64,000 nucleotides of DNA from Amphirosellinia nigrospora (lineage: Eukaryota > Ascomycota > Sordariomycetes > Xylariales > Xylariaceae), in the NCBI GenBank assembly GCA_004123355.1, contig SCHM01000003.1:2418001-2482000 (forward strand), given 5' to 3'. The notes below the pieces were generated by a model, which saw only the letters and a list, made by a program, of their open reading frames with translations, was not told the DNA's origin and did no database searches. The position numbers and the translations under genes were made by a program. Of this stretch, positions 53,086 to 64,000 are shown piece by piece; the first letter of the stretch is position 1; each line of letters opens with the position of its first letter.

Positions 53086-54236
53086 TTATAGGATTGTTCC
53101 GAAACTAGTGAAAATTAGTCGACAAGCTTCGCAAATAGTTAGGGAAGGCAGCAGTGTCTTACCCAAAGGTCTTCTTGATAGACCTGACATAATACTCGTC
53201 CCAATTCCGCTTGGTGACCTCCTCTTGCCCGATAGGAACCCCGCTCCATTCAACACGCATGACTGTTACACCATCGACGTCGTTCTGGTCGAAGTGGATG
53301 GTCTGCTGTGAATAATGGCCAGCAGGCCACTGCTTCAGTCGCCAGGTTTGGGTAATATTAGTAGGCTTGCGTAGCTCTTTGAATTCACCGGCGACATTTC
53401 CATCAAACAACTCCCATGAACCGCCCACTTTGGCTCCATCGAATTTCTTCGGGGCAGCACGGGTGAAAGCGGCAAGTCTTTGAGGGTCGGTGAAAGTTTG
53501 ATATAACTCCTCAGCCGTTGTCCTGAATTCCTCCTGCTCTGACAAGACCGTAGTGTTGACACTGCCGACAGTGGTCTTCTGGGTGCTGGAGGTAGTGTTG
53601 GAGTTTGCCGCGGAGCTCGAAGGAGCATGGATTTTGGGCGTGGAGAATCCGCTTGACGGATTGGAGCCGGCAGCATGTTGAATATCTTTGCCATGTTCAG
53701 CAATCATCGCAGGCGCAAGTTTCAAAAACTCCTTGCGCAATTGCGGTACTAGTTCAGAGCGGATCAGGTCTTTGACGGGCTGCTTTTCCTTAGACTCGGA
53801 ATGAATATCGATGTCGAACTATTTCGTTTTAGTATTAAGTCTCTACCAAAGGTAGCACCCAGGACGTACGACGAACTCATTCTCCTCAGTGTCGTGAGCG
53901 ACTTCAGGTATGGTGATAGTGCCCGACACCTGGTCTGCCTCAGGCGCAGATCCTATAAATACATGTTAGATGGAAGGTCTCTAGGAGGCAGGTACCGGTA
54001 GATCAAAGCATACCCGAGTATTCAAGCACGAGCTTGACATCGAAAATAGTAATGACCTTTCCTTTTCGTTGACTGACGTCCACGTCACCGTCCATGCTGA
54101 TCACCTTGCTAATCTTGGCTGTAACCTCCCCATCTTGAGCCGAGAGCTGAGTCAGGTTCGCCTGAAACCAGTCCTGCGCCCATTGGGAGGTGTTCTTGCT
54201 GACCCAATGCCAGTTGTTGGGGTTGTGGAGGGCCAT
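53086..54236 (-). CDS. AHA1: Activator of Hsp90 ATPase
   Basis: A cochaperone that stimulates the Hsp90 ATPase. The N-terminal domain begins MALHNPNNWHWVSKNTS and contains DGDVDVSQRKGKVITIFDVK, the motif contacting the Hsp90 middle domain. After a Ser/Thr linker, the C-terminal AHSA1 domain includes FRTTAEELYQTFTDPQRLAA, GGSWELFDGNV and WRLKQWPAGHYS. Exons are 54236-54014, 53952-53870, 53818-53163 and a 19-bp last exon 53104-53086 that completes FGTIL-stop. The total is exactly 326 codons plus stop with no frameshift, so this gene is intact. Introns are 51-61 bp. Confidence 0.95.
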
Positions 54237-55337
54237 TATGACACAAGCGGCAGTAACGATATTCGGCAAGAAGTATCTAGAGCAGATGCTGGAAAGCGAG
54301 TGTCCGCGTTAGCAATCGTCAACGTGTACTGGACGGCGCGGTGCCAATTCGGCACAATGTCAGATAGATTGGGACAAGCGTTTGAAATCAGATAACGGCC
54401 TCGAAGGACCTCAGCATATTGGTCATCAATGAAAGGAGTACAAGTCGCTCTATGACTGGTGCCAGCTGGTATGATCATCAGGAGAAACGCTAGAATTAGG
54501 AGAAGTAGGCTTGGGGGAAGTGGGGGAGCATCTGATGCACGATCTAGCCGCATGCCAGAGGCGAGAATGCTATCAGAAAAACAAAAACAAAAACAAACCA
54601 AGACGAAATAAAAGATTAGACCCTACGTACCAATGCAATGGGTGACAGATGGACGGGACGAGGTGAGACGATGTAGCTACTCGGTTATCATCCGGTGAGC
54701 GCGGGAGGCAAAATATGGTTGGTGGAGGAATGGTCGGCATGGGGGGCTTACAAGCCAACTGACCCTTTTGATGTTTGCAAACGTGATGCCGCCCGAAAGC
54801 TTTAGAGAAAGCTCTAGAAATTCGAGAGCTGGTAGGTGAAAGAGAAAAGAGGAGCCGCACCAGTTCAGGATTTGCTAGAGGGGCTAACCGAGTCGGCTCA
54901 ACATCGGTCCGTCAAGAGGTCCACCATACCTAGGGTAAGTACCTAGGTATCTACCTCCCAAAGTCCACCTTACTTGTTGGATGCCACAGGCTTAGGTAAT
55001 CCTTCAATTCGAAGCAACAGCTCTATAATTTAGGGGACGTAAAGATCTGCCTCTTACCAGGTAGGAAAGCACTGATATTGTGGTATACCTAAGTGGCCTA
55101 GTGTGTGGTCTCTAGGTAGGAGGTCTAGGTGTTCTGTCGTTTACTACTTACTTATGTTGAAGCTAACTCTATCAGAGGGAGAAAAAATTGCAACAATGTC
55201 AAATTAGCGAATGAGTCAGTAAGATATCTTTGAATCAGCATATTCATAACACAATGGAGGTGGCTATCTACTTGTACTCTATTGCTTCGTCGGTCACTAC
55301 ATCAAGCTAAGCAACTCAATCGTCCTTCAGCTAAACT
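54237..55337. other. Spacer upstream of AHA1
   Basis: About 1.1 kb containing the AHA1 promoter. A CAAAAA short repeat lies at 54577-54597. TACCTA/CCTAGG words cluster at 54925-55130. A hydrophobic minus-strand frame at 54236-54601 lacks a convincing start and is probably leader sequence. Confidence 0.5.
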
Positions 55338-56991
<1,654 letters not shown>

Positions 56992-58551
56992 GGTGCTGTA
57001 GATACTAGCAGTGGTGTGAGGGTTTAAATCTGAAGAAGAAGAGAAAGTCGAAATCCTTTATGATGTTAATCTTTCATCTTCCTCAATCTTGGCCGGAGAG
57101 CTCCAGCTTATATATTATCAGGCACCCCCTATACACGTCATTATTCACTCGAACTGATTAGAGGTATACGTAACATTGGTATACAATATAGGCCTGAGAA
57201 AATAATTCCGGGCCATCTACCATAGACGGTACACTTGCCAAGGTCCACCAGCGACATCACCCGTTCGAGTTCTACCAGTCAAGAGCCGTTTCGATGATAT
57301 CAAGATGGCAAGCAGCGAAACTCCGAGCTTCAGTTAGCCGCAATGGATGGTTAGATAAGAGAATGTCGATGTCGATGTATCTATTAGGTCTCCTTTGTGG
57401 AGAAGCCTACTTTAGAAGTAGTTACATGTCTCGAATATGCACTAGCACTGCGGTGATAACCCACTGATGGTGAAATGCCTAGGTATCTGAGCGTCAGGTT
57501 ATCGTTGACTAGTACTTTCATGAGATGCCTCTTTATTTTGAATGAGTCAGGCCGAAACCCGTGGAGTTCCGCGGAACTTAATTGACTTTCAGCGATATTG
57601 GCAATTTTTGATGGCATCTCCCAGGTTTAGAGCTGGGGCTGTCCGAGTTTCGCTTTTATTCCACTCCAATTCTCTGGGGCATGTTACCTCACCTATCAGA
57701 AACCCTGTACTTAAGCTAGGCTATAAACATTTGTGTGACATTAGTTGTGATACATATAATCACCTATCATCTCGCCAACTTATCACGCCGAATAGGTTCA
57801 ATTTTTAGAACTGAGAGCCGTTTCATGCCTCTGTTAAGATGTATTCAAGTCTTTCTTTAGAAGACCTATGGCTGACTGAAATCTCACGATTCTATGGCCA
57901 AGAGAAAAAGAAACATTCGAGTAGGAATCAGTCTGGAGTATCTAGTGGCATTGATTACATCATATAGCGAGTCCAGCTCTTAGAACCAAGTTGTAAGACC
58001 TTGTTACACCAGGTTTGATATCCTTTACTTGGAACTAGGCTTACTAAGTTCGTACTTATGAGCTTTAGCGCATCAACTCTATGCCACGTGCTTGCCCCCT
58101 TTCGCTCGTTCAATTTCGGTTTTTGTACCGATGACTAACAATTCTCCGATTGTTGGGTGCGACGTTTGATCCTAAGTCCGCTCAACGTCGGAGATAATCT
58201 CTGTATCCACTAGGCTGATCACTTCAACTCCGGTACTCCGTAATTTGTATTCTACCTAACTATGAATCTAACGGAGAAATAAGCTCCGAGACTGAACGGG
58301 AGTAAATTCACATCTCATATAGGCGTAGACGATACCCTCGTTGTTCGCTAATGTTGTTTCAGTTGGCCACGCGGTATCTAGGTTTGGCGTATCATACAAA
58401 ATGAGAATGAGATTAGCAATATCGATCAGGTCAGCAGATCTAAGTCACAGTTTGGGGCGAGACTCTGCCGAAACACTTACATTAGTAACTTAGCATCACG
58501 GATCCAACAATTCACTTGAGTGCCATTTCAAAATCTGCGTTTTCCAGCAGC
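56992..58551. other. Spacer upstream of the oxidoreductase
   Basis: About 1.56 kb without a supported gene. A TATATAA-type box (minus strand, near 57107-57114) lies about 115 bp upstream of the oxidoreductase ATG. Open frames at 57384-57808 have no codon bias. Confidence 0.45.
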
Positions 58552-58626
58552 GGCTCCTTCGTCTAGAGCTATGATTCTTGCTCGTCGATTTGGCGAGAGG
58601 CTCCTGGTTCGAATCCTGGAGGAGCC
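58552..58626 (+). tRNA. tRNA-Pro-like gene or pseudogene
   Basis: The seven-pair acceptor stem GGCTCCT/AGGAGCC is perfect, box B GGTTCGAATCC is perfect, and CGTCTAGAGCTATGATTC resembles the D-arm of fungal tRNA-Pro. Anomalies: the anticodon stem CTTGC/GCGAG (one T-G pair) encloses an 11-nt loop, TCGTCGATTTG, rather than 7, with no proline anticodon in the normal place. The T stem has a T-T mismatch, and no T-run terminator follows closely. It is therefore probably a decayed copy, unless bases are wrong. Confidence 0.5.
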
Positions 58627-61600
58627 CCACGTTTACATGGCGAGACAATCGATTTCGGCATTATCAGTTTAGTGCTCAAGATATATCATTGTAGATGACA
58701 GGCCCTGTGTCCGATTCGAGGCTGATGCGGTTATTTTTGTCAAATCTGTATTACCGTTTCCGAAGGTAATGGTGTTTTTCATATCCTTATCGGCACTGAG
58801 CTTTAGGCATGTCTTAGAAGCTGATAGTCAAGAGCTACCTTACCTGTGTTCATAACCCGCCTAACTAATCCGTTGTACAGTGTAAGCACATGGGGGGCAT
58901 GGTCCCAAGTGAATATGGACATTTAGTAGGATGAAAGATATGTAGATTAGTGACTGATCATCAGTCAAGGTAAGCGACGTCATTCTAGGTAACTTGATAA
59001 GATTTCAACTACTCTGAAAAATTAAACTAGAGCCTCCACCCTATAGCACGTAAAATGCCAGTAAGTTAAACTTAGAAGCTGGAAGTCACAGTCTTTGGTA
59101 TTAGTAAAGGAACCCGACTATTCGTGCATTCAGCCTCAAATATATTATCGACTTCGTCAATACTTCGCCAATACCTCGCTGTAGTGTTATTACCCAGATA
59201 CTTGATGGAGTCTTATAAATATTAAACTGGAGTAATGAACTACTAACTATTAAAAGTACTCACCACCATTAGGCACACCGCTTTCGCAATGCTATCGTCG
59301 CCTTCGTAGATAGCTAATACTGCCTCGCTAGGACTAACAAAAGAACTGGGACATGTGTATATAACCGGGAGTAGCCTATGAGTGGTATTAGGACCCTCGG
59401 TCAACAATATATGCCATACTGTACCTTATGGGTGACCCACGCGAAGGTCCTGGTAGTTAAAATTGTTTCTTGTTATGGATATGTAGTATTAACAAATATC
59501 CGTCCTTACTGTTACCAATGTTCAAGTCTCATTATAATTCACGATCCGTAAATACTGACTCCAAGGTCGCCTATATCAATTATGTCATTTCCAAGAAATA
59601 AGTAGCATATGAAATTGAGGGTTATGCCTATCATGTACCAGGCACAGGGATCTAGACACACGGGTCAGACCAGACAAAGAGACTCTCTGCATATAGTTAT
59701 GTAGTCACATGGAGCCTACGGAGACGGCTTCACTGGTTCCCCGTGCAGCAATAGATCTCTACACCCTACTTCTATGAGGTCCCTGACATCATGTCATTTT
59801 ATAAACGAATATTGAAAGCAGAAAATTGTTAAATTAAGTGGGAATGATACACTCCACCCACCTGTATATATATATCATGTATATCCCCGAGTCCTCTGGA
59901 CTCGGATCTATCTTCTAGGTTATCCTGATTCAATACAATCTATCTACTGCTATACCACAAGTATATGTCTCCACTACCTTTGACAAAAATACTATGCTCC
60001 AATGCCATATAGAAACTTATGTTATAGTGGCGTAAATACTTTAATCAAGATTAATTATATAAGGATAAGGAAGCTGTGTTAGTGTTCCGAAACTATGTTG
60101 GCACATAGTGTGCATTATAAGTTCTCATCTTATGAGTCTTCTAGGCCTCGCTTTTCGTATTATTCAGACAGAGCCACAGCTTTCGTTTATTTCTCTGCAC
60201 TTCACCATTGAGCTATCGAAGTTCCTCGCCGCTTCCGACGTATTTAGATGCCTATAAGCGAATGAAGGGACAAAAGTTAAAGCACGAGTGTTGAATACCG
60301 CCTTGCTGTATCGCCTGGGCGCATTCACCTGAGATAATACTACCCGCTCTATACGGACAAAAAGTTAACTTGTCATTACCGAGGTAGAAGAAATATAAGC
60401 TTTTCGCTACCAAATTATTAGCTTACTAATACGGTTTGCGGGGAAGGATGGCAAGACCAAGATATACATAATTGACTTGAAAACTTCCATATTGAAGTTA
60501 GTTTTGCGCTGAGTATGACTAACTACAGCTGAAAGCTCTCTCTAGCATTTCGGCAGCGACCGTGATAGGGCCGCTGTCGAAGTTTGGTTCATCATGCAGT
60601 ATGCGACAGGCTTGTGCTGTTGGCGGCGGTCCACCCGGAGGTAGACCCAAGCGGTCGGCTCACGACGAGCCGACAACCTCCACATTTCGGTTTCTATTTT
60701 TTGCTCTGGGCACTGCATGATTCCATGCATTATCACAAGCTCTCCACATATCGCGCTTCATTTTTTGCATTGCTGAGAATGTTTGAAGTTAAATGCCAGC
60801 CGCATGGAGCACCAGTGGCAAATGTGGCCCGAGTGGTATCGCGTCGCTCTGCGAGCCCTCACACATGATCTGATCAGGTTCGATATCTTGACCGCTCAGC
60901 AGCAAGGGATCCCACTAACCATATCTCGACCAACGGCTTTTCTAGACAAGTTCCTCGTCACACTTTGTTTCTATTTTTGGACATATCAACCGGAAGGCTA
61001 CTGTTAGTGTACACTAACTAAGGTGACTAGCGTTGCCGACTCTCGGGTGTTGGGTCGCGGGGTTTGAGGCATGGGACTCGGAATGAATGGTCAAGCTCCA
61101 CTACTGTCTGTACTATACATATATGCCTATTTTTACTCTTCTCATTAATAATAAACCATCTACATGATAGACCCTTCACGAGACTTTGGCTTTGGTGTCA
61201 CTTCGGCATAAACAAGCTAGTCATTGATTACTGGGTTACCTTGATATGGGGTCTAAGATTTTGAGTTCGGAAGCCGCGTAGGTCTGTCGTGAGACACTCA
61301 CGTGTTTTTAATATACACCTGTAATAATCTATAGTATAGATATATAGGTATGCTTATCGATGATCTTAGTAGTGGCTGGCGACTCTGCAGCGGCCCGGAC
61401 GGCAGGCGGCCTGACTGCAGGCGAAGGTGACAGCTTATTGATCCCCTTACGTGGCATGCAGTATAACAATGCTTCCTGGGGCACCTACTTACCTAAGGTA
61501 ACTTTGGGTGTGGTTTCTGGCTCGTAGCACTAAAATCATGGTGTGAGATGCAATGCGTTGCGAATCAAATGTATTCTTGAACCGGCAAAGTGAAGGGCCA

Positions 61601-61882
61601 TAATTAATAAAGAGGTGCAGTGGTGTGGTATTTCTTTCTACTCATCACCTTTTTGGTCGCCTACTACTGCCGTGTAAGCGCCAGGCACGACGAGGGGCAG
61701 GAGGGGCTTGCAGAGACGGACCAATGAGACTCGTTCCAGGCCATATCGGCCCAAATATAGCCTGGCATCAGCTGCCCAGACGCCCCAATCGCCGGTGCAG
61801 GAGTTTGACAGGGCCTAAGCTGCCATCTGTGGGAACCCTGGCCAGCACCCTGGCGTCGAGTTCTTCCCGTGTCCATACCTAG
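58627..61882. other. Gene-poor, AT-rich region
   Basis: About 3.3 kb without a supported gene. An island of higher GC at 60590-60960 carries frames of up to 94 codons on both strands that match nothing recognised. A possible solo LTR is listed separately. The composition suggests decayed repetitive DNA, but no transposon protein motif was found. Confidence 0.45.
59827..59959 (+). mobile_element. Possible short solo LTR
   Basis: A 133-bp segment starting TGTTAAAT and ending TACCACA. It contains a TATATATATA box and a perfect 7-bp hairpin (CGAGTCC TCT GGACTCG), then ATTCAATACAATC, like the 3' part of fungal LTRs. The TG...CA ends fit, but flanking 5-bp sequences (AAAAT/AGTAT) do not form a target-site duplication and no second LTR is visible. 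Weak. Confidence 0.25.
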
Positions 61883-62352
61883 GTAGAGTAGCAGGTCTGA
61901 TTTATGCAGCTGAAGTTTTACTATCTAACTCTGAAACTAGCCGTATTCGGCAGCCAACTTGGCTGTAAATCGAAAAACACAGTCCACCTTACCCGCGCTA
62001 TAAGATCGAACGGATCAGCAACACAACAATTAAATAAAATAAAAATCTAACAAATAAATCTAAACGAGAAATATTTTTATTATTTTTAAGATATTATTAT
62101 ATAGTTTTAAAACTAAAATATTCTATAGATTAGGCGAGAATAATAACATATTAAATCGTGCGTTAATATTTATATCAAGGCGACCGACCGTCTATGTGAG
62201 ATCTAACCCTTGACCTCTGCGAATAGCCAATAACCAATTACTTCCCGTAATCAATGAATATAGTGGAGCGGATTTCCGAATGTGGTTAGTTTCAGAGTTA
62301 GATAGTAAAACTTCAGCTGCGTAAATCCGACTTGGTAGAGTAGGCCTAGAGT
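61883..62352. mobile_element. MITE-like element with imperfect terminal inverted repeats
   Basis: Arms 61906-61939 and 62287-62320 are perfect 34-bp inverted copies (GCAGCTGAAG...CTGAAACTA). Weaker complementarity extends outwards to about 61883 and 62343 and inwards through ATTCGG. The interior of about 350 bp is very AT-rich at its centre (62030-62150) and non-coding. Size, long inverted arms and lack of a gene fit a miniature inverted-repeat transposable element. Target-site duplications were not resolved. Confidence 0.55.
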
Positions 62353-63116
62353 AGGTGCTGACTTTGCTCTTTTTGGCGGCCATCAATTCAGCTATTTGGC
62401 TGATCAGGCTGACAGGGAACAAAAGCCGAATGGCCAACAAACTGTCACACAAGAATCTTCAAAGTTCTTACCTTCGCATAATAATTGCATACACACAGGG
62501 CAAAGAAAGATAGCTGGCCTGCCTGTTGGTGGATGAGGATTGCGATGCGAGAGACATTCCCAGCCTCTCACTATTCCTTACGGCCTTGAATCCATAATTG
62601 GACTGGCCCCTCCTGCATACCCTCGCCAGTTTATGCAGGAGGTTTAAGTGCATCAGAGATCTGCCAAGATACCAAGAGACTAACCTAACCTAACCTTGGA
62701 CTATCCCCCACTCTCTGGTTGTCACTACCGTCACGTCCAGTCAGTCCTCTCTCCTTTTCATTGCCTGGATTGCCTGGGTCTGTCTTCAATCGGCGTGGAG
62801 TCTGTCTTTAATTGTAGTACCGTCAACCGTCGCTCGCCCATCGATCGTCATCGCTCAATTTGCGACATTACGAACCGTCGGGCCATGGCGCGACTGGCGA
62901 CAACGTTGTTCTCTAAGTGCCGCGGTTGAATGGAATTGTGAGGTGAGAGGCAAGCTGAGTGACCAGAGTTGTAAGAAGGAGACGCGACTGTCCTGGTGAC
63001 GTCGCAGATACATCGAAACGCGAACAAGACTTAGCTACATACCGTCGCGTTGCCAAAACCCGACTCTCTAATTTAATTTTCCTGGCCGTTGGGATCGACG
63101 GCCATCGTCAACAACG
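62353..63116. other. Promoter and 5' leader region of the last gene
   Basis: About 760 bp upstream of ATG 63117. A plus-strand frame at 62696-62929 is probably leader sequence. No other feature was seen. Confidence 0.45.
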
Positions 63117-64000
63117 ATGAGTAACGCTCGTGATACCACCTCGCGACTTCGTCAGAATCTCAATCCGTTGCTGACGTCGGCGCTGGGTTATCACAACCAG
63201 CTGAATACGCCTCGGTCCGCTGTATCGGCGAGCTCCCCGCATGTCCTCGGCGGCGGTATAACACCAGCCAGCTCGATACAGCGCTATAATCCCCAAGAAT
63301 GGATTCCGTCGCCCGCTGTTGGTCCCGAGAGGACGCAGCAATACCCTCCACAGCCCACTTTCCGTGACACGCAGTCAGGTAAGCATCCGCGCCGATTCTA
63401 TGTGTATAAACATAATGTTTACTTGAGTAAAAGCCGCTGCCCCGGCACCCCCGCCTCCGTACTCCCCTCCACGGAGTCAACGGCCTGCTCCTACCAATTA
63501 TGAGACACCACCAGCCAACACGTCTGCCGCCCGTATACCATCCGGTACCCACCGACCGTCGCCGGAGCCAACTACCCAAAGCTTCCCACCGCCGCCGGGG
63601 TCGACAGACAGAAGGACTTCTCGTGATAGACGGTTTGGCCTGCCTTCTCTCTCAAGGCGAAGGGATCGGGATCGGGATCAAGCCGATTTCGTTCCTAGTC
63701 CGGATACTCGATCATCGCCCTCTGTTTCTAGACCACAGGCCTTAATGATCAATATCCCCCAAGCTGTGGACCCAGCAGATCATCTTGTACCAATATTAGC
63801 ACCCAACGCCCGAAGAGCTGCCTCGGCGAGCGCAGTAGAGACGCCTATGTCTGCTCGGTCTCGATCGGCGTCACAATCGAGATGGGACCCAGCTATGCCG
63901 CTTCCTCCTCCCCCGCCAGGCCCCCTCCTTCCGCCCAGTCTCGGTCACAGAGCTTGAATCGGCCAAATAGTGCGAACCCCCTATTGCCTCTCCACCGACG
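63117..64000 (+). CDS. Proline/serine-rich conserved fungal protein, 5' part (runs off window)
   Basis: Exon 1, 63117-63378, starts MSNARDTTSRLRQNLNPLLT and continues to QWFRD-like TFRDTQS. A 55-bp intron (63379-63433, donor GTAAGC) joins exon 2. Exon 2 encodes Pro/Ser/Arg-rich sequence: PPPYSPPRSQRP, RRRDRDRDQADF, then LMINIPQAVDPADHLVPILA and PMPLPPPPPGP-like runs. One C is missing from the run near 63917; beyond it the frame continues SRSQSLNRPNSANPLLPLHR to the edge. From memory, similar N-termini precede leucine-rich-repeat domains in some ascomycete proteins, but the diagnostic part lies outside the window. Confidence 0.7.

Noticed and set aside
54236-54601. Hydrophobic minus-strand frame next to AHA1
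   Set aside because: It only extends into the AHA1 upstream region; the conserved AHA1 start MALHNPNNWHW fixes the gene start at 54236.
60542-61007. Overlapping frames on both strands in a GC island
   Set aside because: Neither strand shows coding bias or a known motif; possibly decayed repeat DNA.

Overview
This is nuclear DNA from a filamentous ascomycete (Pezizomycotina, most likely a Sordariomycete). Genes carry short introns of about 50-185 bp with GTRNGT-type donors, (G)CTAAC branch points and YAG acceptors. Intergenic spacers are long and rich in TACCTA/AGGTAGGT words. The products are typical of plant-associated or saprotrophic moulds. The genus cannot be fixed from the sequence.

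Layout: 10-6021 (-) proteasome activator BLM10; 9079-10998 (-) MFS transporter; 11283-11712 (-) possible small secreted cysteine protein; 12034-13893 (-) conserved fungal protein; 16098-17484 (+) GPI mannosyltransferase 2 (GPI18/PIG-V); 17.5-22.5 kb gene-poor, with one possible 122-aa gene; 22526-25439 (+) Ser-rich conserved protein; 27608-29275 (+) UDP-galactose/UDP-GlcNAc-type transporter; 30136-35205 (+) meiotic helicase HFM1/MER3; 36472-38042 (-) protealysin-like M4 metalloprotease; 40006-41244 (-) secreted pectate lyase; 43540-44279 (+) small secreted protein; 44459-47678 (-) GH2 beta-galactosidase, divergent from a lactose-permease-like transporter (49354-51776, +); 52377-52491 (+) 5S rRNA; 53086-54236 (-) AHA1; 55338-56991 (-) old-yellow-enzyme flavin oxidoreductase; 57-62.4 kb gene-poor and AT-rich, with a tRNA-Pro-like sequence, a possible solo LTR and a MITE-like inverted repeat; 63117-64000 (+) start of a Pro-rich protein that runs off the window.

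How genes relate: the clearest functional unit is the divergent beta-galactosidase/permease pair, a lactose or galactoside uptake-and-cleavage module with adjacent CreA-consensus sites in the shared promoter. Pectate lyase, M4 protease and small secreted proteins fit a plant-degrading lifestyle. The rest are scattered housekeeping genes.

The two main observations are these. First, two unrelated genes (MFS transporter and flavin oxidoreductase) each contain an intron of exactly 146 bp. The introns align without gaps at 121 of 146 positions, the hallmark of introner-like elements. A third intron (M4 protease) shares the same 3' end. Second, most long conserved genes are broken by single-base indels, nearly all deletions in homopolymers. 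This argues for an uncorrected assembly rather than pseudogenes, so many coding regions below are given as frameshift-spanning ranges.
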